Positions 1 through 10,404 of a stretch of 38,500 nt of DNA are shown in pieces. Within the stretch, counting starts at the first letter, position 1; every line of letters starts with the position of its first letter. The notes below the pieces were generated by a model. It did not search any database and had not been told where the DNA came from. It saw only the letters and a list, made by a program, of their open reading frames with translations. Origin of the DNA: an uncultured bacterium (GTDB taxonomy: Bacteria > Actinomycetota > Actinomycetes > S36-B12); contig CAIVWG010000118.1 of assembly GCA_903909555.1 (NCBI GenBank), forward strand, positions 1 through 38,500, written 5' to 3'. The translations under genes were made by a program, and so were the position numbers.

Positions 1-1245
1 CCCCGTCGCGCAGCCGAGGTTCACCAGGCGGCCCTCGGCGAGCACGATGATGCTGTGGCCCTTGCCGCCGGGGCCGTGCGTCGTGTCGCGGAAGCGCCAC
101 TCGTGCACCTGCGGCTTGATGAGGATCTTTTCGACCAGACCCTCGGCCGCCAGCCGCTCGAGCCCGGCCATGTCGATCTCGTTGTCGAAGTGCCCGATGT
201 TGCCGACGATGGCCTGGTGCTTCATGCGCGACATGTGATCGGCCGTGATGACGTCCTTGCAGCCCGTCGCCGTGATGAAGATGTCGGCGCTGTCGATGAC
301 GTCCTCCATGGTGGCCACCTGGTAGCCGTCCATCGCGGCCTGGAGGGCGCAGATGGGATCGATCTCCGTGACGATGACGCGGGCGCCCTGGCCGCGCAGG
401 GAGTCCGCGCTGCCCTTGCCCACGTCGCCGTAGCCGGCGACCACGGCCACCTTGCCGCCGATGAGCACGTCGGTGGCGCGGTTGATGCCGTCCACGAGGG
501 AGTGCCGGCAGCCGTACTTGTTGTCGAACTTCGACTTCGTCACGGAATCGTTGACGTTGATGGCCGGGAAGAGCAGCCGGTTCTCGCGCGACATCTCGTA
601 GAGACGGTGGACTCCGGTCGTGGTCTCCTCGGTCACGCCGAGGATGCCGGCGCCGATGCGCGTCCAGCGCTCGGGGTCCTCGGTGAGCGAGCGGCGCAGC
701 ACCTCCAGGATCACGGCGTACTCCTCGGAGTCGCTGGGATCGGTGCTCGGCACGACTCCGGCAGCCTCGAACTCGGTGCCCTTGTGCACGAGCAGCGTCG
801 CGTCACCGCCGTCGTCGAGGATCATGTTGGGGCCGCCGCCATCGGGCCACAGCAGGACGCGCTCGGTGCACCACCAGTACTCCTCGAGCGTCTCGCCCTT
901 CCAGGCGTAGACCGGGATCCCCTGGGGGTTCTCGGGCGTCCCGTGCGGACCTACGACGACCGCCGCAGCCGCGTGGTCCTGGGTGGAGAAGATGTTGCAC
1001 GAGGCCCAGCGCACCTCGGCGCCGAGGGCGACCAGCGTCTCAATGAGCACGGCAGTCTGCACGGTCATGTGCAGCGACCCGGTGATGCGCGCGCCCTTGA
1101 GCGGCTGGGTCGGGCCGTACTCCGCGCGCATCGCCATGAGGCCGGGCATCTCGTGCTCGGCCAGCCGGATCTCATCGCGACCGAACTCCGCGAGGGAAAG
1201 ATCGGCGACCTTGAAGTCGGGGGACGGGGTGGTGGCAGCGGACAT
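1..1245 (-). CDS. ahcY: Adenosylhomocysteinase (S-adenosyl-L-homocysteine hydrolase), 3' end truncated by window edge
   Basis: Reverse-strand translation from ATG at 1245: [40 protein letters not shown]...[69 protein letters not shown]; classic SAHH NAD-binding motif. Confidence 0.97.
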   Translation of the reverse strand, partial: MSAATTPSPDFKVADLSLAEFGRDEIRLAEHEMPGLMAMRAEYGPTQPLKGARITGSLHMTVQTAVLIETLVALGAEVRWASCNIFSTQDHAAAAVVVGPHGTPENPQGIPVYAWKGETLEEYWWCTERVLLWPDGGGPNMILDDGGDATLLVHKGTEFEAAGVVPSTDPSDSEEYAVILEVLRRSLTEDPERWTRIGAGILGVTEETTTGVHRLYEMSRENRLLFPAINVNDSVTKSKFDNKYGCRHSLVDGINRATDVLIGGKVAVVAGYGDVGKGSADSLRGQGARVIVTEIDPICALQAAMDGYQVATMEDVIDSADIFITATGCKDVITADHMSRMKHQAIVGNIGHFDNEIDMAGLERLAAEGLVEKILIKPQVHEWRFRDTTHGPGGKGHSIIVLAEGRLVNLGCATG

Positions 1246-1402
1246 CGCAGGACCTTCTCGAGGAGGAGTGCCCGCGAACGGCTCGAGGCTTCGATGGCTC
1301 AGCGGGTCGTGGTCCCACCATACCCCGGGTCGCGTGGGTCGGCCTGTCCACAGCCTGGCCCGGCGGGCACGGGCCGGCCCCCGCCGCGCCGACCCTGTCC
1401 CC

Positions 1403-2107
1403 GTGATCTCCCTGGACCTGCGTCCCCTGCTCGCCGACGCGCTCGAGTTGGTGCTGCCGGCCCCCTGCGCCGCGTGTCGGAGGGTGGACGGCGAGGGCGC
1501 CCTGTGCCGCCGGTGCGCGCAGGCCCTCGCCGACCCTCCCCGGCAGCATCGGCCCGTGCCGTGTCCGCCCGGTCTGCCGGGGGTGTGGGTGACGGCGGGG
1601 TACGAGGGCGCCGCTCGGGAGGCGATCGTGGCGCACAAGGAGCGCGGGCGGCGCGCCCTGGCGTCGCCCCTGGGCCGCGCCCTGGCCCGTGCCGCCGAGG
1701 CGGCGCTCCTCGGGATGCCGCCCGGTGGCGCGGTCACGCCCATCGCGCTCGTCCCGGTGCCGAGCTCCCGACGATCGCGGCGGGAGCGCGGGGACGACCC
1801 GCTCCTGCGCATCACCCGCTGCGCGGCACGGTCCTTGCGCGAGCGCGGCGTGCCCGCCACGGCCGCTCCACTCCTATGCCTCGTGCGTGAGACGCGGGAC
1901 CAAGCCGGCCTGGCCGCGTCCGAGAGGCACGCGAACCTCCGGGGGGCCATGACCGCCCGGAGGGTCCCGGCGGGCGCCCGCCTGGTCATCGTCGACGACG
2001 TGGTGACGACGGGGGCCACCCTCGCGGAAGCCGTGCGGGCCCTGGGGCCGCACGGCCGGGTGGCGGTGGCGGCGATCGCCGCCACCCGGCTGCGGCGGCT
2101 AGGGTGA
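1403..2107 (+). CDS. comF: ComF family phosphoribosyltransferase-like protein
   Basis: CxxCR zinc motifs ([18 protein letters not shown]) and PRPP-binding motif [25 protein letters not shown] start inferred within ORF 983..2107. Confidence 0.9.
   Translation: MISLDLRPLLADALELVLPAPCAACRRVDGEGALCRRCAQALADPPRQHRPVPCPPGLPGVWVTAGYEGAAREAIVAHKERGRRALASPLGRALARAAEAALLGMPPGGAVTPIALVPVPSSRRSRRERGDDPLLRITRCAARSLRERGVPATAAPLLCLVRETRDQAGLAASERHANLRGAMTARRVPAGARLVIVDDVVTTGATLAEAVRALGPHGRVAVAAIAATRLRRLG
2100..2105 (+). promoter_or_regulatory. -10-like element TAGGGT, 8 nt before GTG 2114 (orphan LuxR)
   Basis: ggcTAGGGTgacgagtcGTG; overlaps the comF stop. Confidence 0.5.
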
Positions 2108-2113
2108 CGAGTC

Positions 2114-2755
2114 GTGGCCGACGCTGGGAGGACTCGCGGCGTGATCGTCGCCGATGCGTCGCCGGTCTTCCGTCGTGGCGCGCGCTCGGTGCTCGACGAG
2201 GCGGACGACCTGGCGTGCGCGGGCGAGGCCTCCTCGGTGGAGCAGGTGCTCTCCGCCGGCGATGCGCGAGCGCTGCTGTGGGACGCGGGTCTCGACAGCC
2301 CGGACTTCGCCGGTCTCGCCCGCATCCAGGACACGAGACCCGATCTCGCGACGATCGTGGTGCTGCGCACCGGCCGGGCCCTCGATGTCTCGCGTGCCTT
2401 TGGCGCGGGAGCGCTCGGCGTCCTCGATCGCGATGTCGAACCGGAGGGCCTCGTCGACGCCCTGCGCGCTGCCCTGTCGGGGCGGACAGTCCTGGCCTCG
2501 GGCTCGTCCGGGGCGCTGTGGGGCCAGGTCGCCGCCCGAGGACGGGGGACCCGGCCGGAACTCACCCGCCGCGAGCGGCAGGTCCTCGAGCTCATGGGCC
2601 GGGGCCTGGGCAACCGCGCTATCGCGGAGGAGCTCTTCATCAGCGAGAACACGGTGAAGAATCACGTCCGCAGCGTCCACGAGAAGCTCCAGGTCCGCTC
2701 GCGCACCGAGGCGGTGGTCCGGGCGGCCCAGGAGGGAATCGTCGAGATCACCTGA
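2114..2755 (+). CDS. Orphan LuxR/NarL-type response regulator with degenerate receiver domain
   Basis: C-terminal [52 protein letters not shown] is a LuxR HTH; N-terminal receiver-like fold lacks the canonical acidic pair and the conserved Lys. Confidence 0.9.
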   Translation: MADAGRTRGVIVADASPVFRRGARSVLDEADDLACAGEASSVEQVLSAGDARALLWDAGLDSPDFAGLARIQDTRPDLATIVVLRTGRALDVSRAFGAGALGVLDRDVEPEGLVDALRAALSGRTVLASGSSGALWGQVAARGRGTRPELTRRERQVLELMGRGLGNRAIAEELFISENTVKNHVRSVHEKLQVRSRTEAVVRAAQEGIVEIT

Positions 2756-2768
2756 TCGGGGCTCCCCC

Positions 2769-2774
2769 TACACT
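2769..2774 (+). promoter_or_regulatory. -10-like element TACACT, 6 nt before GTG 2781 (secA)
   Basis: ccccTACACTgacgggGTG. Confidence 0.55.
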
Positions 2775-2780
2775 GACGGG

Positions 2781-5600
2781 GTGGGCATCCTCGACAAGAT
2801 CCTTCGCGCCGGCGAGGGCAAGATCATCCGTTCCCTGGAGGGCATCGCCAGGCAGGTGAACGCCATCGAGGAGGACTTCGTCGCCATGAGCGACGAGGAG
2901 CTGCGGGGGCTCACCGCCGACTACCGCAAGCGCCTCGACGAGGGCGAGTCCCTCGACGACCTCCTGCCCGAGGCCTTCGCGACGGTGCGCGAGGCTGCCC
3001 GGCGGACCCTCGGGCAGCGCCACTACGACGTCCAGATCATGGGCGGAGCCGCCCTCCACCTCGGCAACATCGCCGAGATGCGCACGGGCGAGGGCAAGAC
3101 CCTCGTCGCGACCCTGCCGGCGTACCTCAACGCCCTCTCGGGCAACGGCGTTCACGTCGTCACCGTCAATGACTACCTCGCGGAGCGCGACTCGGAGTGG
3201 ATGGGCCGCATCCATCGCTTCCTCGGGCTCGACGTGGGCGTGATCCTCGCGCACATGTCTCCGGCGGAGCGCCGCGTGGCCTACGCGGCCGACATCACCT
3301 ACGGGACCAACAACGAGTTCGGCTTCGACTACCTCCGCGACAACATGGCGTGGTCCCGGGACGAGATGGTCCAGCGCGGGCACAACTTTGCGGTCGTGGA
3401 TGAGGTCGACTCCATTCTCATCGACGAGGCGAGGACCCCGCTCATCATCAGCGGTCCGGCAGACCAGCCGACCAAGTGGTACGCCGAATTCGCCCGCATC
3501 GCGAAGACCCTCAAGCGCGACGAGGATTACGAGGTCGACGAGAAGAAGAAGACGATCGGCGTCATCGAGGCGGCCATCGACAAGGTCGAGGACCAGCTCG
3601 GCATCGACAACCTCTACGACACGGTCAACACGCCCCTCGTCGGCTTCCTCAACAACGCCATCCGGGCCAAGGAGCTGTTCAAGCGCGACCGGGACTACGT
3701 CATCCTCGACGGAGAGATCCTCATCGTCGACGAGCACACCGGTCGCCTCCTCAAGGGGCGCCGCTACAACGAGGGGCTCCACCAGGCCATCGAGGCCAAA
3801 GAAGGCGTGGAGATCAAGGCGGAGAACCAGACGCTCGCGACCGTCACCCTCCAGAACTACTTCCGCCTCTACGACAAGCTCTCCGGGATGACCGGAACGG
3901 CCATGACCGAGGCCAACGAGTTCCACCAGATCTACAAGCTCGGCGTGGTGCCCATCCCCACCAACCGCCCGATGGTCCGCGAGGACGCCCCTGACCTCGT
4001 CTACCGCACGGTCGACGCGAAGTACGCCGCTGTGGTCGATGACATCGAGGAGCGTCACGCGGCCGGGCAGCCCGTGCTCGTCGGCACGACCAGTGTCGAG
4101 AAGAGCGAGATCGTCTCGCACGAGCTCAAGAAGCGCGGCATCCGTCACGAGGTGCTCAACGCCAAGAACAACGAGCGCGAGGCCGCGATCGTCGCCGAGG
4201 CCGGGCGCAAGGGCGCTGTCGTGGTGGCGACCAACATGGCCGGCCGCGGCACCGACATCATGCTCGGCGGCAATCCGGAGTTCCGTGCCGCCCAGGAGCT
4301 CGAGCGCCGCGGCCTCGACCCGGTCGAGGATCCCGAGGGCTACGAGAAGGCCTGGCCCGAGGCGCTGGCCGCCGCGCAGGCCTCGGTGGCGGACGAGCAC
4401 GACGAAGTCGTCGAGCTCGGCGGTCTCTACGTGCTCGGCACCGAGCGCCACGAGTCCCGGCGCATCGACAACCAGCTGCGCGGGCGCTCCGGACGACAGG
4501 GCGACCCCGGCGAGACGCGCTTCTACCTCTCCCTCGAGGACGATCTCATGCGCCTGTTCAAGGCCGACATGGTCGACGCCTTCCTGCGCCGCTTCAACGT
4601 CCCGGACGACGTTCCCATCGAGGCGAAGATGGTCACCAACGCGATCCGGTCGGCGCAGACGTCCGTCGAGGCGCAGAACTTCGAGATCCGCAAGGACGTC
4701 CTCAAGTACGACGACGTGCTCAACCGGCAGCGCCTCGTGGTCTACGACGAGCGGCGTCGCGTGCTCGACGGCGAGGACATCCACGAGCAGGTCCGGTCGT
4801 TCTTCGACGACGTCATCGGCGGGTACGTGCGCTCCGCCACGTCCGAGGGCTACCCCGAGGACTGGGACCTCGAGCAGCTGTGGACCGCGCTCCGGCAGCT
4901 GTATCCCGTGGCCATCACCATCGAGGAGGTGGAGGAGCAGTCCGGCGGAGGACGATCAGGGCTCACCACGGAATTCCTCGTCGAGGAGCTCACCAACGAC
5001 ATCCACCTCGCGTACGACCGACGCGAGAGCGAGCTCGGCGAGGAGGTGGCGCGCGAGCTCGAGCGCCGCGTCATTCTCAGCGTGCTCGACCGCAAGTGGC
5101 GCGAGCACCTGTACGAGATGGACTACCTTCGCGACGGCATCGGCCTGCGCGCGATGGCCCAGCGGGATCCCCTGGTGGAGTACCAGCGCGAGGGCTACGA
5201 GCTCTTCAACGCCATGATGGAGGCCATCAAGGAGGAGACCGTCGGCTTCCTCTTCAACGTCGAGGTGCAGGTCGCCCCGCAGCCCGGTCCGCAGGCCGCG
5301 GAGGCGGTCGAGGAGTTGCAGGATGCCACGGCCAGCGAGGCTGTGGCCGCCATCGCCGCAGCGGCACGAGGCCAGGCGCCCGCGGTCGCGCCGCGGGTCC
5401 CGGCCCCCCCTCCCGCGGTCACCGCGAAGGGCCTCGGCCCGAGCCGGCCCCGGCTCCTCGAGTACTCCGCGCCCACCGCGGAGGGTGGCGTCACGCACGA
5501 GTCGCTGCAGGCGGATGGCGAGGAGCCGGTCGAGGTCGATCCCAACGCCAGCCGCGCCGAGCGCCGCCGCGCTGCGCGCGCGCAGCGCAAGCGCAAGTGA
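2781..5600 (+). CDS. secA: Preprotein translocase ATPase SecA (SecA1 type)
   Basis: [61 protein letters not shown] Walker [37 protein letters not shown]-terminus [15 protein letters not shown] without a zinc-binding SEC-C motif. Confidence 0.99.
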   Translation: MGILDKILRAGEGKIIRSLEGIARQVNAIEEDFVAMSDEELRGLTADYRKRLDEGESLDDLLPEAFATVREAARRTLGQRHYDVQIMGGAALHLGNIAEMRTGEGKTLVATLPAYLNALSGNGVHVVTVNDYLAERDSEWMGRIHRFLGLDVGVILAHMSPAERRVAYAADITYGTNNEFGFDYLRDNMAWSRDEMVQRGHNFAVVDEVDSILIDEARTPLIISGPADQPTKWYAEFARIAKTLKRDEDYEVDEKKKTIGVIEAAIDKVEDQLGIDNLYDTVNTPLVGFLNNAIRAKELFKRDRDYVILDGEILIVDEHTGRLLKGRRYNEGLHQAIEAKEGVEIKAENQTLATVTLQNYFRLYDKLSGMTGTAMTEANEFHQIYKLGVVPIPTNRPMVREDAPDLVYRTVDAKYAAVVDDIEERHAAGQPVLVGTTSVEKSEIVSHELKKRGIRHEVLNAKNNEREAAIVAEAGRKGAVVVATNMAGRGTDIMLGGNPEFRAAQELERRGLDPVEDPEGYEKAWPEALAAAQASVADEHDEVVELGGLYVLGTERHESRRIDNQLRGRSGRQGDPGETRFYLSLEDDLMRLFKADMVDAFLRRFNVPDDVPIEAKMVTNAIRSAQTSVEAQNFEIRKDVLKYDDVLNRQRLVVYDERRRVLDGEDIHEQVRSFFDDVIGGYVRSATSEGYPEDWDLEQLWTALRQLYPVAITIEEVEEQSGGGRSGLTTEFLVEELTNDIHLAYDRRESELGEEVARELERRVILSVLDRKWREHLYEMDYLRDGIGLRAMAQRDPLVEYQREGYELFNAMMEAIKEETVGFLFNVEVQVAPQPGPQAAEAVEELQDATASEAVAAIAAAARGQAPAVAPRVPAPPPAVTAKGLGPSRPRLLEYSAPTAEGGVTHESLQADGEEPVEVDPNASRAERRRAARAQRKRK

Positions 5601-6514
5601 CCGCGCCCAGGGACATCGTCTGGCGGGAGGCACCCCACCAGCCGGTCTTCGTGGGCGGCACCGGGCGCAGCGGCACGACCATCGCCGGAAGGCTGCTGGG
5701 CCACCATCGGGACCTCGGTTCGACCAATCCGCGCGAGTTGCGATTCGTCTCCTCCTCGGGCGGTGTCGCCGATGCGTACGCCGTCGCGACCGGGTCCATG
5801 ACGGGACCCCAGGCCGTGGGGCCGCAGGACGTCGTCGACAACCTCTGGGCGCACTGGTACCAGCGCGTCAAGCCCTCGGGTGCTCACGGCGGGCTGTACC
5901 GGAGGCTGGATCGCGACGAGATGGCCGAGGTGTGCCGGCGCTACGTCGCCGAGTTCCCCGACGACCCGTACGCCGCCTCCCGTCGCTTTACCGAGACGAT
6001 CGTGTCCGCGAACGTGCGCCGCGACCCCGGGTCCCGCTGGGTGGACACCACCCCGGCCAACGCCCGCGCGGCCGACCGGGTCCTCGCGCTCTTCCCCGAG
6101 GGCGTGGTCGTGCACATGATGCGCGACGGCCGGGATGTCGCGGCGTCGTTCGTGTCGAAGCCCTTCGGGCCCAAGGAGGTCTTCGCGGGCCTGGATGCCT
6201 GGCGGGAGCGCATGATCGAGGCCTGGCGCGCAGAGCAGGCCAGCCCGCCGGGAAGGGTCGTGCGCATCGACCTCCAGGATCTCGCGGTCACGCGACGGGA
6301 GGAGACCCTCGAGCGGCTGCTCGCGTCGATCGGCGTGGGCGATGACCGTCGCATGCGCGCATGGTTCGATGCCAAGGTCCTCCCGCAGCAGGCGCACGTC
6401 GGTCGATGGCGCCGTGACTACGACGACGAGACCGCCCGACGCATCGACGAGCGGTATGCCCGCGTCATCGAGGAACTCGATGCCCTCGGCGTCCCCCGTC
6501 CCGCCTCGGTGTAG
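5597..6514 (+). CDS. Sulfotransferase family protein (PAPS-dependent)
   Basis: [20 protein letters not shown] 5'-PSB loop and [34 protein letters not shown] 3'-PB motif; GTG start overlaps the secA stop (GTGA). Confidence 0.85.
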   Translation: MTAPRDIVWREAPHQPVFVGGTGRSGTTIAGRLLGHHRDLGSTNPRELRFVSSSGGVADAYAVATGSMTGPQAVGPQDVVDNLWAHWYQRVKPSGAHGGLYRRLDRDEMAEVCRRYVAEFPDDPYAASRRFTETIVSANVRRDPGSRWVDTTPANARAADRVLALFPEGVVVHMMRDGRDVAASFVSKPFGPKEVFAGLDAWRERMIEAWRAEQASPPGRVVRIDLQDLAVTRREETLERLLASIGVGDDRRMRAWFDAKVLPQQAHVGRWRRDYDDETARRIDERYARVIEELDALGVPRPASV

Positions 6515-6517
6515 TTC

Positions 6518-6913
6518 CTAGGCGGTCTCCCTCAGGAACCACCGCGCGGCGACCGCGCAGGCCGTCGTGCCGACCCCCAGGACCACGGCCCACGGCAGGT
6601 CGCGCAGGAGCACGGCGCCGAGGAGGCCCAGCGCGGCGTACGCCCAGCATGCGCCGCGCGCCCCGCGACGTCGACCGGGGATGGCCATCGAGGTCGGCCG
6701 GGTGAGCGCGAGCACGACGATGAAGGCGAGCGCGAGCACGGCCGCGATGGGGCCGAAGAACAAGACCGCTGCCTGCACCGTGGCGAGGCCCTGCGACTCG
6801 TCGGGGTCCTGGGCACCGGTGGCGAAGACCGTGAGGACCAGGCCGATCCCCGCCGCGGCGAGCAGGACCGCAGACGCGCGCAGCAGGCTCACGCCCGCGG
6901 CCATCCGGTTCAT
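6518..6913 (-). CDS. Small multi-pass membrane protein of unknown function
   Basis: MNRMAAGVSLLRASAVLLAAAGIGLVLTVFATG...VLFFGPIAAVLALAFIVVLAL...: about four hydrophobic helices; ATGA overlap with upstream gene. Confidence 0.75.
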   Translation of the reverse strand: MNRMAAGVSLLRASAVLLAAAGIGLVLTVFATGAQDPDESQGLATVQAAVLFFGPIAAVLALAFIVVLALTRPTSMAIPGRRRGARGACWAYAALGLLGAVLLRDLPWAVVLGVGTTACAVAARWFLRETA

Positions 6914-7794
6914 GCGGGGACGGACGCGGCGGCCTCGAGCGCGCCGAGCAGGCGGCGGCGCTGCTCCTGGCCACGTCGCGCGAAGTCGCGCTGCAGTGCG
7001 ATGAACTCCGCCCGGCCGTCAGGCGTCTCGATGCGCAACGGCGCGTAGCCGAGTGCGGACAGGTCGTACGGAGCCGCCCTCATGTCGACGGCGCGCACCT
7101 CGCGGGCCAGGGCGAACAGGTCCGCCGTGAGGTCTGCACCCACCACCGGATAGCTGCGGTAGGCCCACTTGTACAGGTCCATGGACGCGTGCAGGCAGCC
7201 CGGCTGCTCATGGTCGGCCTGAGTGGCGCGGGAGGGGCGGACGACGTTGAGCGGAATCGCGTCGGGGGCGTAGAAGCGAAAGGCGTCGAAGTGCGTGCAG
7301 CGCAGGGGGGCGGACTCGACGACCTCGGCAATGGCCTCGGGGGGAAGCCGCAGGGGCCACCCCGAGTGCCGGATGTCGTCCTGAGCCCGGTGGTAGACCA
7401 TGGCCCACTCGTGACGTCCGAAGCAGCCGAGGGCCGCGGGGCGCTCGCCGGTGCGACGCAGGAGGACGGCGATGTCCCGGATGGCCCGATGGTCGATCGC
7501 GGTCTCGTCGACGCGCGCGCCCTGCTCGTCGACGACGTAGCCGCGGACGGATGCCCAGGGGCGCACGTCCCCGGTGAGCGTGACGCCGAGGCCGGGGTGC
7601 CAGCGCGCGAGTTGTGCGGGGCGGAACGAGTAGTACTCGAAGAGGAAGTCGTCGACGGGATGACGCTCCCCGCGCTGACGACGAGCCAGGCGCGGCTCGA
7701 TCCAGGGTCGCACCCGATCGGCGTGCGCCCGCTGTCGCTCCCGCCACTCCGCCTCGCCCATCACGGTCGTCTCAGCGGCCGCGTTGTCACTCAT
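6910..7794 (-). CDS. Conserved actinobacterial hypothetical protein (family often labelled 3-methyladenine DNA glycosylase-like)
   Basis: MSDNAAAETTVMGEAEWRERQRAHADRVRPWIEPRLARRQRGERHPVDDFLFEYYSFRPAQLARWHPGLGV...; continuous coding frame, start inferred at 7794. Confidence 0.7.
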   Translation of the reverse strand: MSDNAAAETTVMGEAEWRERQRAHADRVRPWIEPRLARRQRGERHPVDDFLFEYYSFRPAQLARWHPGLGVTLTGDVRPWASVRGYVVDEQGARVDETAIDHRAIRDIAVLLRRTGERPAALGCFGRHEWAMVYHRAQDDIRHSGWPLRLPPEAIAEVVESAPLRCTHFDAFRFYAPDAIPLNVVRPSRATQADHEQPGCLHASMDLYKWAYRSYPVVGADLTADLFALAREVRAVDMRAAPYDLSALGYAPLRIETPDGRAEFIALQRDFARRGQEQRRRLLGALEAAASVPA

Positions 7795-7843
7795 GGTCGT
7801 CCTGTCGGTGCGGTGACGACCCTGGGTGACCACTGCGCGGGCA

Positions 7844-8977
7844 TCAGGTGACCGCCACGAGGCCCATGTCCGCGCAGCCGCGCTCGAGTGCGTCGAGGCC
7901 GAAGGCGTCCACGGGGCCGTGCGCCCCCGGCGCCACCGCCTGCGTCGCGGCCATGGCCGCGCCCCACGCCAGCAGGTCGGCGGTGAGGTCGTACGGCGAG
8001 GGTCCCTCCAGGCGCACGGACACCAGCGGGCGCCCGACGGCATCGGCGGCGTCCGCCTGCACCAGGGTGCGCGCAGCGGCGCGCGCGGACGCGTCGGGGC
8101 CGACCCCGGTGGTCCGGGCGGCCCGGCGGCTCACGTGGGCGAGCACGCCCTCTCCCACGCCGGGAAGCGCGGCGAGAGTCCCGAGAGCGGAGCCGGCGTA
8201 CGACGCCGTCGTCGTCCAGCGTCCGGCCCAGCCCAGCCACACCTCCACGTCCGAGAGCGCCGGATCCAGGAGCGGAAGAGCGAGGTGCTCGCTGCCCGCG
8301 ACCGGGAGGCCCTTCCAGGAGCGCCCACGCCCGAGGTCGAACTGGCGGACCCGGCCCCCGGTCGACCGTCGCTCGGCCACGACTCCGCTGCGGTAGGCGA
8401 ACGACGGCGCGACCAGCACGCCGAGCGCGCTCGCGCGCGTCCCGGAGCTCACGCCGAACCGACCCTCGATGAAGTACCCGATGTCGAGCCGCGATGCCGG
8501 GCGTCCGGCGTCTCGGCAGCGTCGCAACGCGAGCCCACCGGCGAGGTTGCCCGGCACGTAGTCGTAGCCGAAGGCGGGCATGAGGCGCGCACCCGTCTCG
8601 CGCGCCCGCGGGCCGAACTCGTCGAACACGCGCCGGATGAACGGCGGCTCGCCGGTGGAGTCGAGGTACGCCGCGCCCGCTGCCACTGCGGCCTCGACGG
8701 CGGGCAGCCCCAGATCGAGGAACGGGCCGACGGTGGTGACGAGCACGTCGTCGGGAGACTGGAGGAGAGCGCGCACGGAGTCGGCATCGGTCACGTCGGC
8801 CAGGGCGATGCGCGGCTCGTCGGCCGGGGACGGCGCCAGGGGCGCGAGGCGGTCGGCGAGGCGGCTCACGGAGTCGTGGTGGCGCCCGGCGAGGACCGGG
8901 GCGAGCCCCGCGCGGACCATCGCGGCCGCGGTGAGACGGCCGGTGTACCCCGTGGCCCCGAGCAGGACGATGCGCAT
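7844..8977 (-). CDS. Saccharopine dehydrogenase NADP-binding-fold / trans-acting enoyl reductase-like protein
   Basis: MRIVLLGATGYTGRLTAAAMVRAGLAPVLAGR Rossmann motif; AYLDSTGEPPFIRRVFDEFGPRARETGARLMPAFGYDYVPGNLAG; start chosen at 8977 from the upstream -10-like element. Confidence 0.85.
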   Translation of the reverse strand: MRIVLLGATGYTGRLTAAAMVRAGLAPVLAGRHHDSVSRLADRLAPLAPSPADEPRIALADVTDADSVRALLQSPDDVLVTTVGPFLDLGLPAVEAAVAAGAAYLDSTGEPPFIRRVFDEFGPRARETGARLMPAFGYDYVPGNLAGGLALRRCRDAGRPASRLDIGYFIEGRFGVSSGTRASALGVLVAPSFAYRSGVVAERRSTGGRVRQFDLGRGRSWKGLPVAGSEHLALPLLDPALSDVEVWLGWAGRWTTTASYAGSALGTLAALPGVGEGVLAHVSRRAARTTGVGPDASARAAARTLVQADAADAVGRPLVSVRLEGPSPYDLTADLLAWGAAMAATQAVAPGAHGPVDAFGLDALERGCADMGLVAVT

Positions 8978-8984
8978 GGCGGCC

Positions 8985-8990
8985 ACGCTA
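8985..8990 (-). promoter_or_regulatory. Minus-strand -10-like element TAGCGT, 7 nt before ATG 8977
   Basis: Reverse complement aggcTAGCGTggccgccATGCGC. Confidence 0.55.
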
Positions 8991-8994
8991 GCCT
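8989..8994 (+). promoter_or_regulatory. -10-like element TAGCCT, 6 nt before GTG 9001 (aminotransferase)
   Basis: cacgcTAGCCTgcgctcGTG. Confidence 0.55.
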
Positions 8995-9000
8995 GCGCTC

Positions 9001-10404
9001 GTGGACCCTGCCTCGCCCGCCGTCACCACGCGGCTGTGGCATCCCTTCGCCGACATGGCCGCGGTGTCCGCCTCGGGGGAACTCGTGCTGGAGTCGGGCG
9101 AGGGGGCGTACGTCGTCGACGAGGAGGGCCGCCGGTACCTCGATGCCGCGGCCGGCCTGTGGTACTGCAACGTCGGGCACGGCCGGCGGGAGATCGCCGA
9201 GGCCGCGGCCGCCCAGATGACGCGCCTGGCGGCGTACTCCGCCTTCGGCGACCTCGCCACGCGCCCCGCGCTCGACCTCTCCGAGCGGCTCTCGGCGATG
9301 GCGCCGATGCCGGACGCGCGCGTGTTCCTCACCAGCGGCGGCAGCGACTCGGTCGACACCGCGGTCAAGCTGGTACGCCGCTACTGGACGGAGGTGGGGC
9401 GCCCGGAGCGCACCGCCATCGTGACGCGCACCCACGCGTATCACGGCATGCACCTCGCGGGGACCAGCCTCGCCGGGATCGCCGCCAACCGCCTCGGCCA
9501 CGGAGATCTCGATGCCGCCGTCGTGCAGGTCGACTGGGACGACTCCGGCTCCCTGGAGGCGGTGCTCGACGAGCGCGACGACGTCGCCGCCTTCTTCTGC
9601 GAGCCCGTCATCGGAGCGGGCGGCGTCTACGCGCCTCCCCCGGGATACCTCCGGGAGGTGCGTGAACTCTGCCGGCGCCACGACGTGCTCTTCGTCGCCG
9701 ACGAGGTCATCACCGGCTACGGGCGCGTGGGCATCATGTTCGGCAGCGAACGCTGGAACCTCCGGCCCGATGTCGTCCTCACAGCCAAGGGCATCACCTC
9801 CGGCTACGTCCCTCTCGGTGCGGTCCTCGTCTCCGGGCGTGTCGCGGAGCCGTTCTGGGTGGATCGCGGATCTCCCGTCATGTGGCGGCACGGCTACACC
9901 TATTCCGCGCACGCGACCGCGTGCGCCGCCGCCCTGGCCAACCTCGACATCGTCGAGCGCGAGGGCCTGGTGGAGCGGGTCGCTTCACTCCAGCACGTCC
10001 TCGGCCGCGCGCTAGCGCCACTGTCCGCGTACGACGCGGTGTCGGAGGTGCGCGCGGGCGTGGGCCTCCTCGGGGCCGTGGAGTTCACGCCGGACGCGGT
10101 CGGCACGGGGATGCCGGCCCGGGTCATCGCCGGGCTGCGCGAGCGCGGCGTGCTCACGCGCACGCTCGCCTCCGGGGCGATCCAGGTGTCGCCGTCGTTC
10201 GTGGTGTCCGAGGCCGACATCGCGGTGATCGCGGCGGCCCTCGAGGAGTCCCTCCGCTCCGCCGGGGCCGTGCGCGCCTCGGCGGCCCGCGTCGACCCTG
10301 CGGCCCCGCTCGGCGGGTCCCTGCTCGGCAACCCCAGCCCGGGAGAGCGTGCCGTCGCCTTCGACGATCGGTACTACGCCGACCAGCGCCCGCCTCACCA
10401 CTGA
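9001..10404 (+). CDS. Class III (PLP-dependent) aminotransferase, omega-amino acid transaminase-like
   Basis: RRYLDAAAGLWYCNVGHGRREIAEAAAAQM; LFVADEVITGYGRVGIMFGSERWNLRPDVVLTAKGITSGYVPLGAVLVS (PLP Lys). Confidence 0.95.
   Translation: MDPASPAVTTRLWHPFADMAAVSASGELVLESGEGAYVVDEEGRRYLDAAAGLWYCNVGHGRREIAEAAAAQMTRLAAYSAFGDLATRPALDLSERLSAMAPMPDARVFLTSGGSDSVDTAVKLVRRYWTEVGRPERTAIVTRTHAYHGMHLAGTSLAGIAANRLGHGDLDAAVVQVDWDDSGSLEAVLDERDDVAAFFCEPVIGAGGVYAPPPGYLREVRELCRRHDVLFVADEVITGYGRVGIMFGSERWNLRPDVVLTAKGITSGYVPLGAVLVSGRVAEPFWVDRGSPVMWRHGYTYSAHATACAAALANLDIVEREGLVERVASLQHVLGRALAPLSAYDAVSEVRAGVGLLGAVEFTPDAVGTGMPARVIAGLRERGVLTRTLASGAIQVSPSFVVSEADIAVIAAALEESLRSAGAVRASAARVDPAAPLGGSLLGNPSPGERAVAFDDRYYADQRPPHH

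Noticed and set aside
55-1890. 611-aa plus-strand ORF over ahcY
   Set aside because: Antisense shadow of ahcY in a GC-rich genome; the minus frame gives a clear SAHH, and the ORF also runs through comF out of frame
2748-4784. 678-aa minus-strand ORF over secA
   Set aside because: Composition (LVLD/VEL/RDD-rich) is typical of the complementary frame of a GC-rich gene; secA is unambiguous on the plus strand
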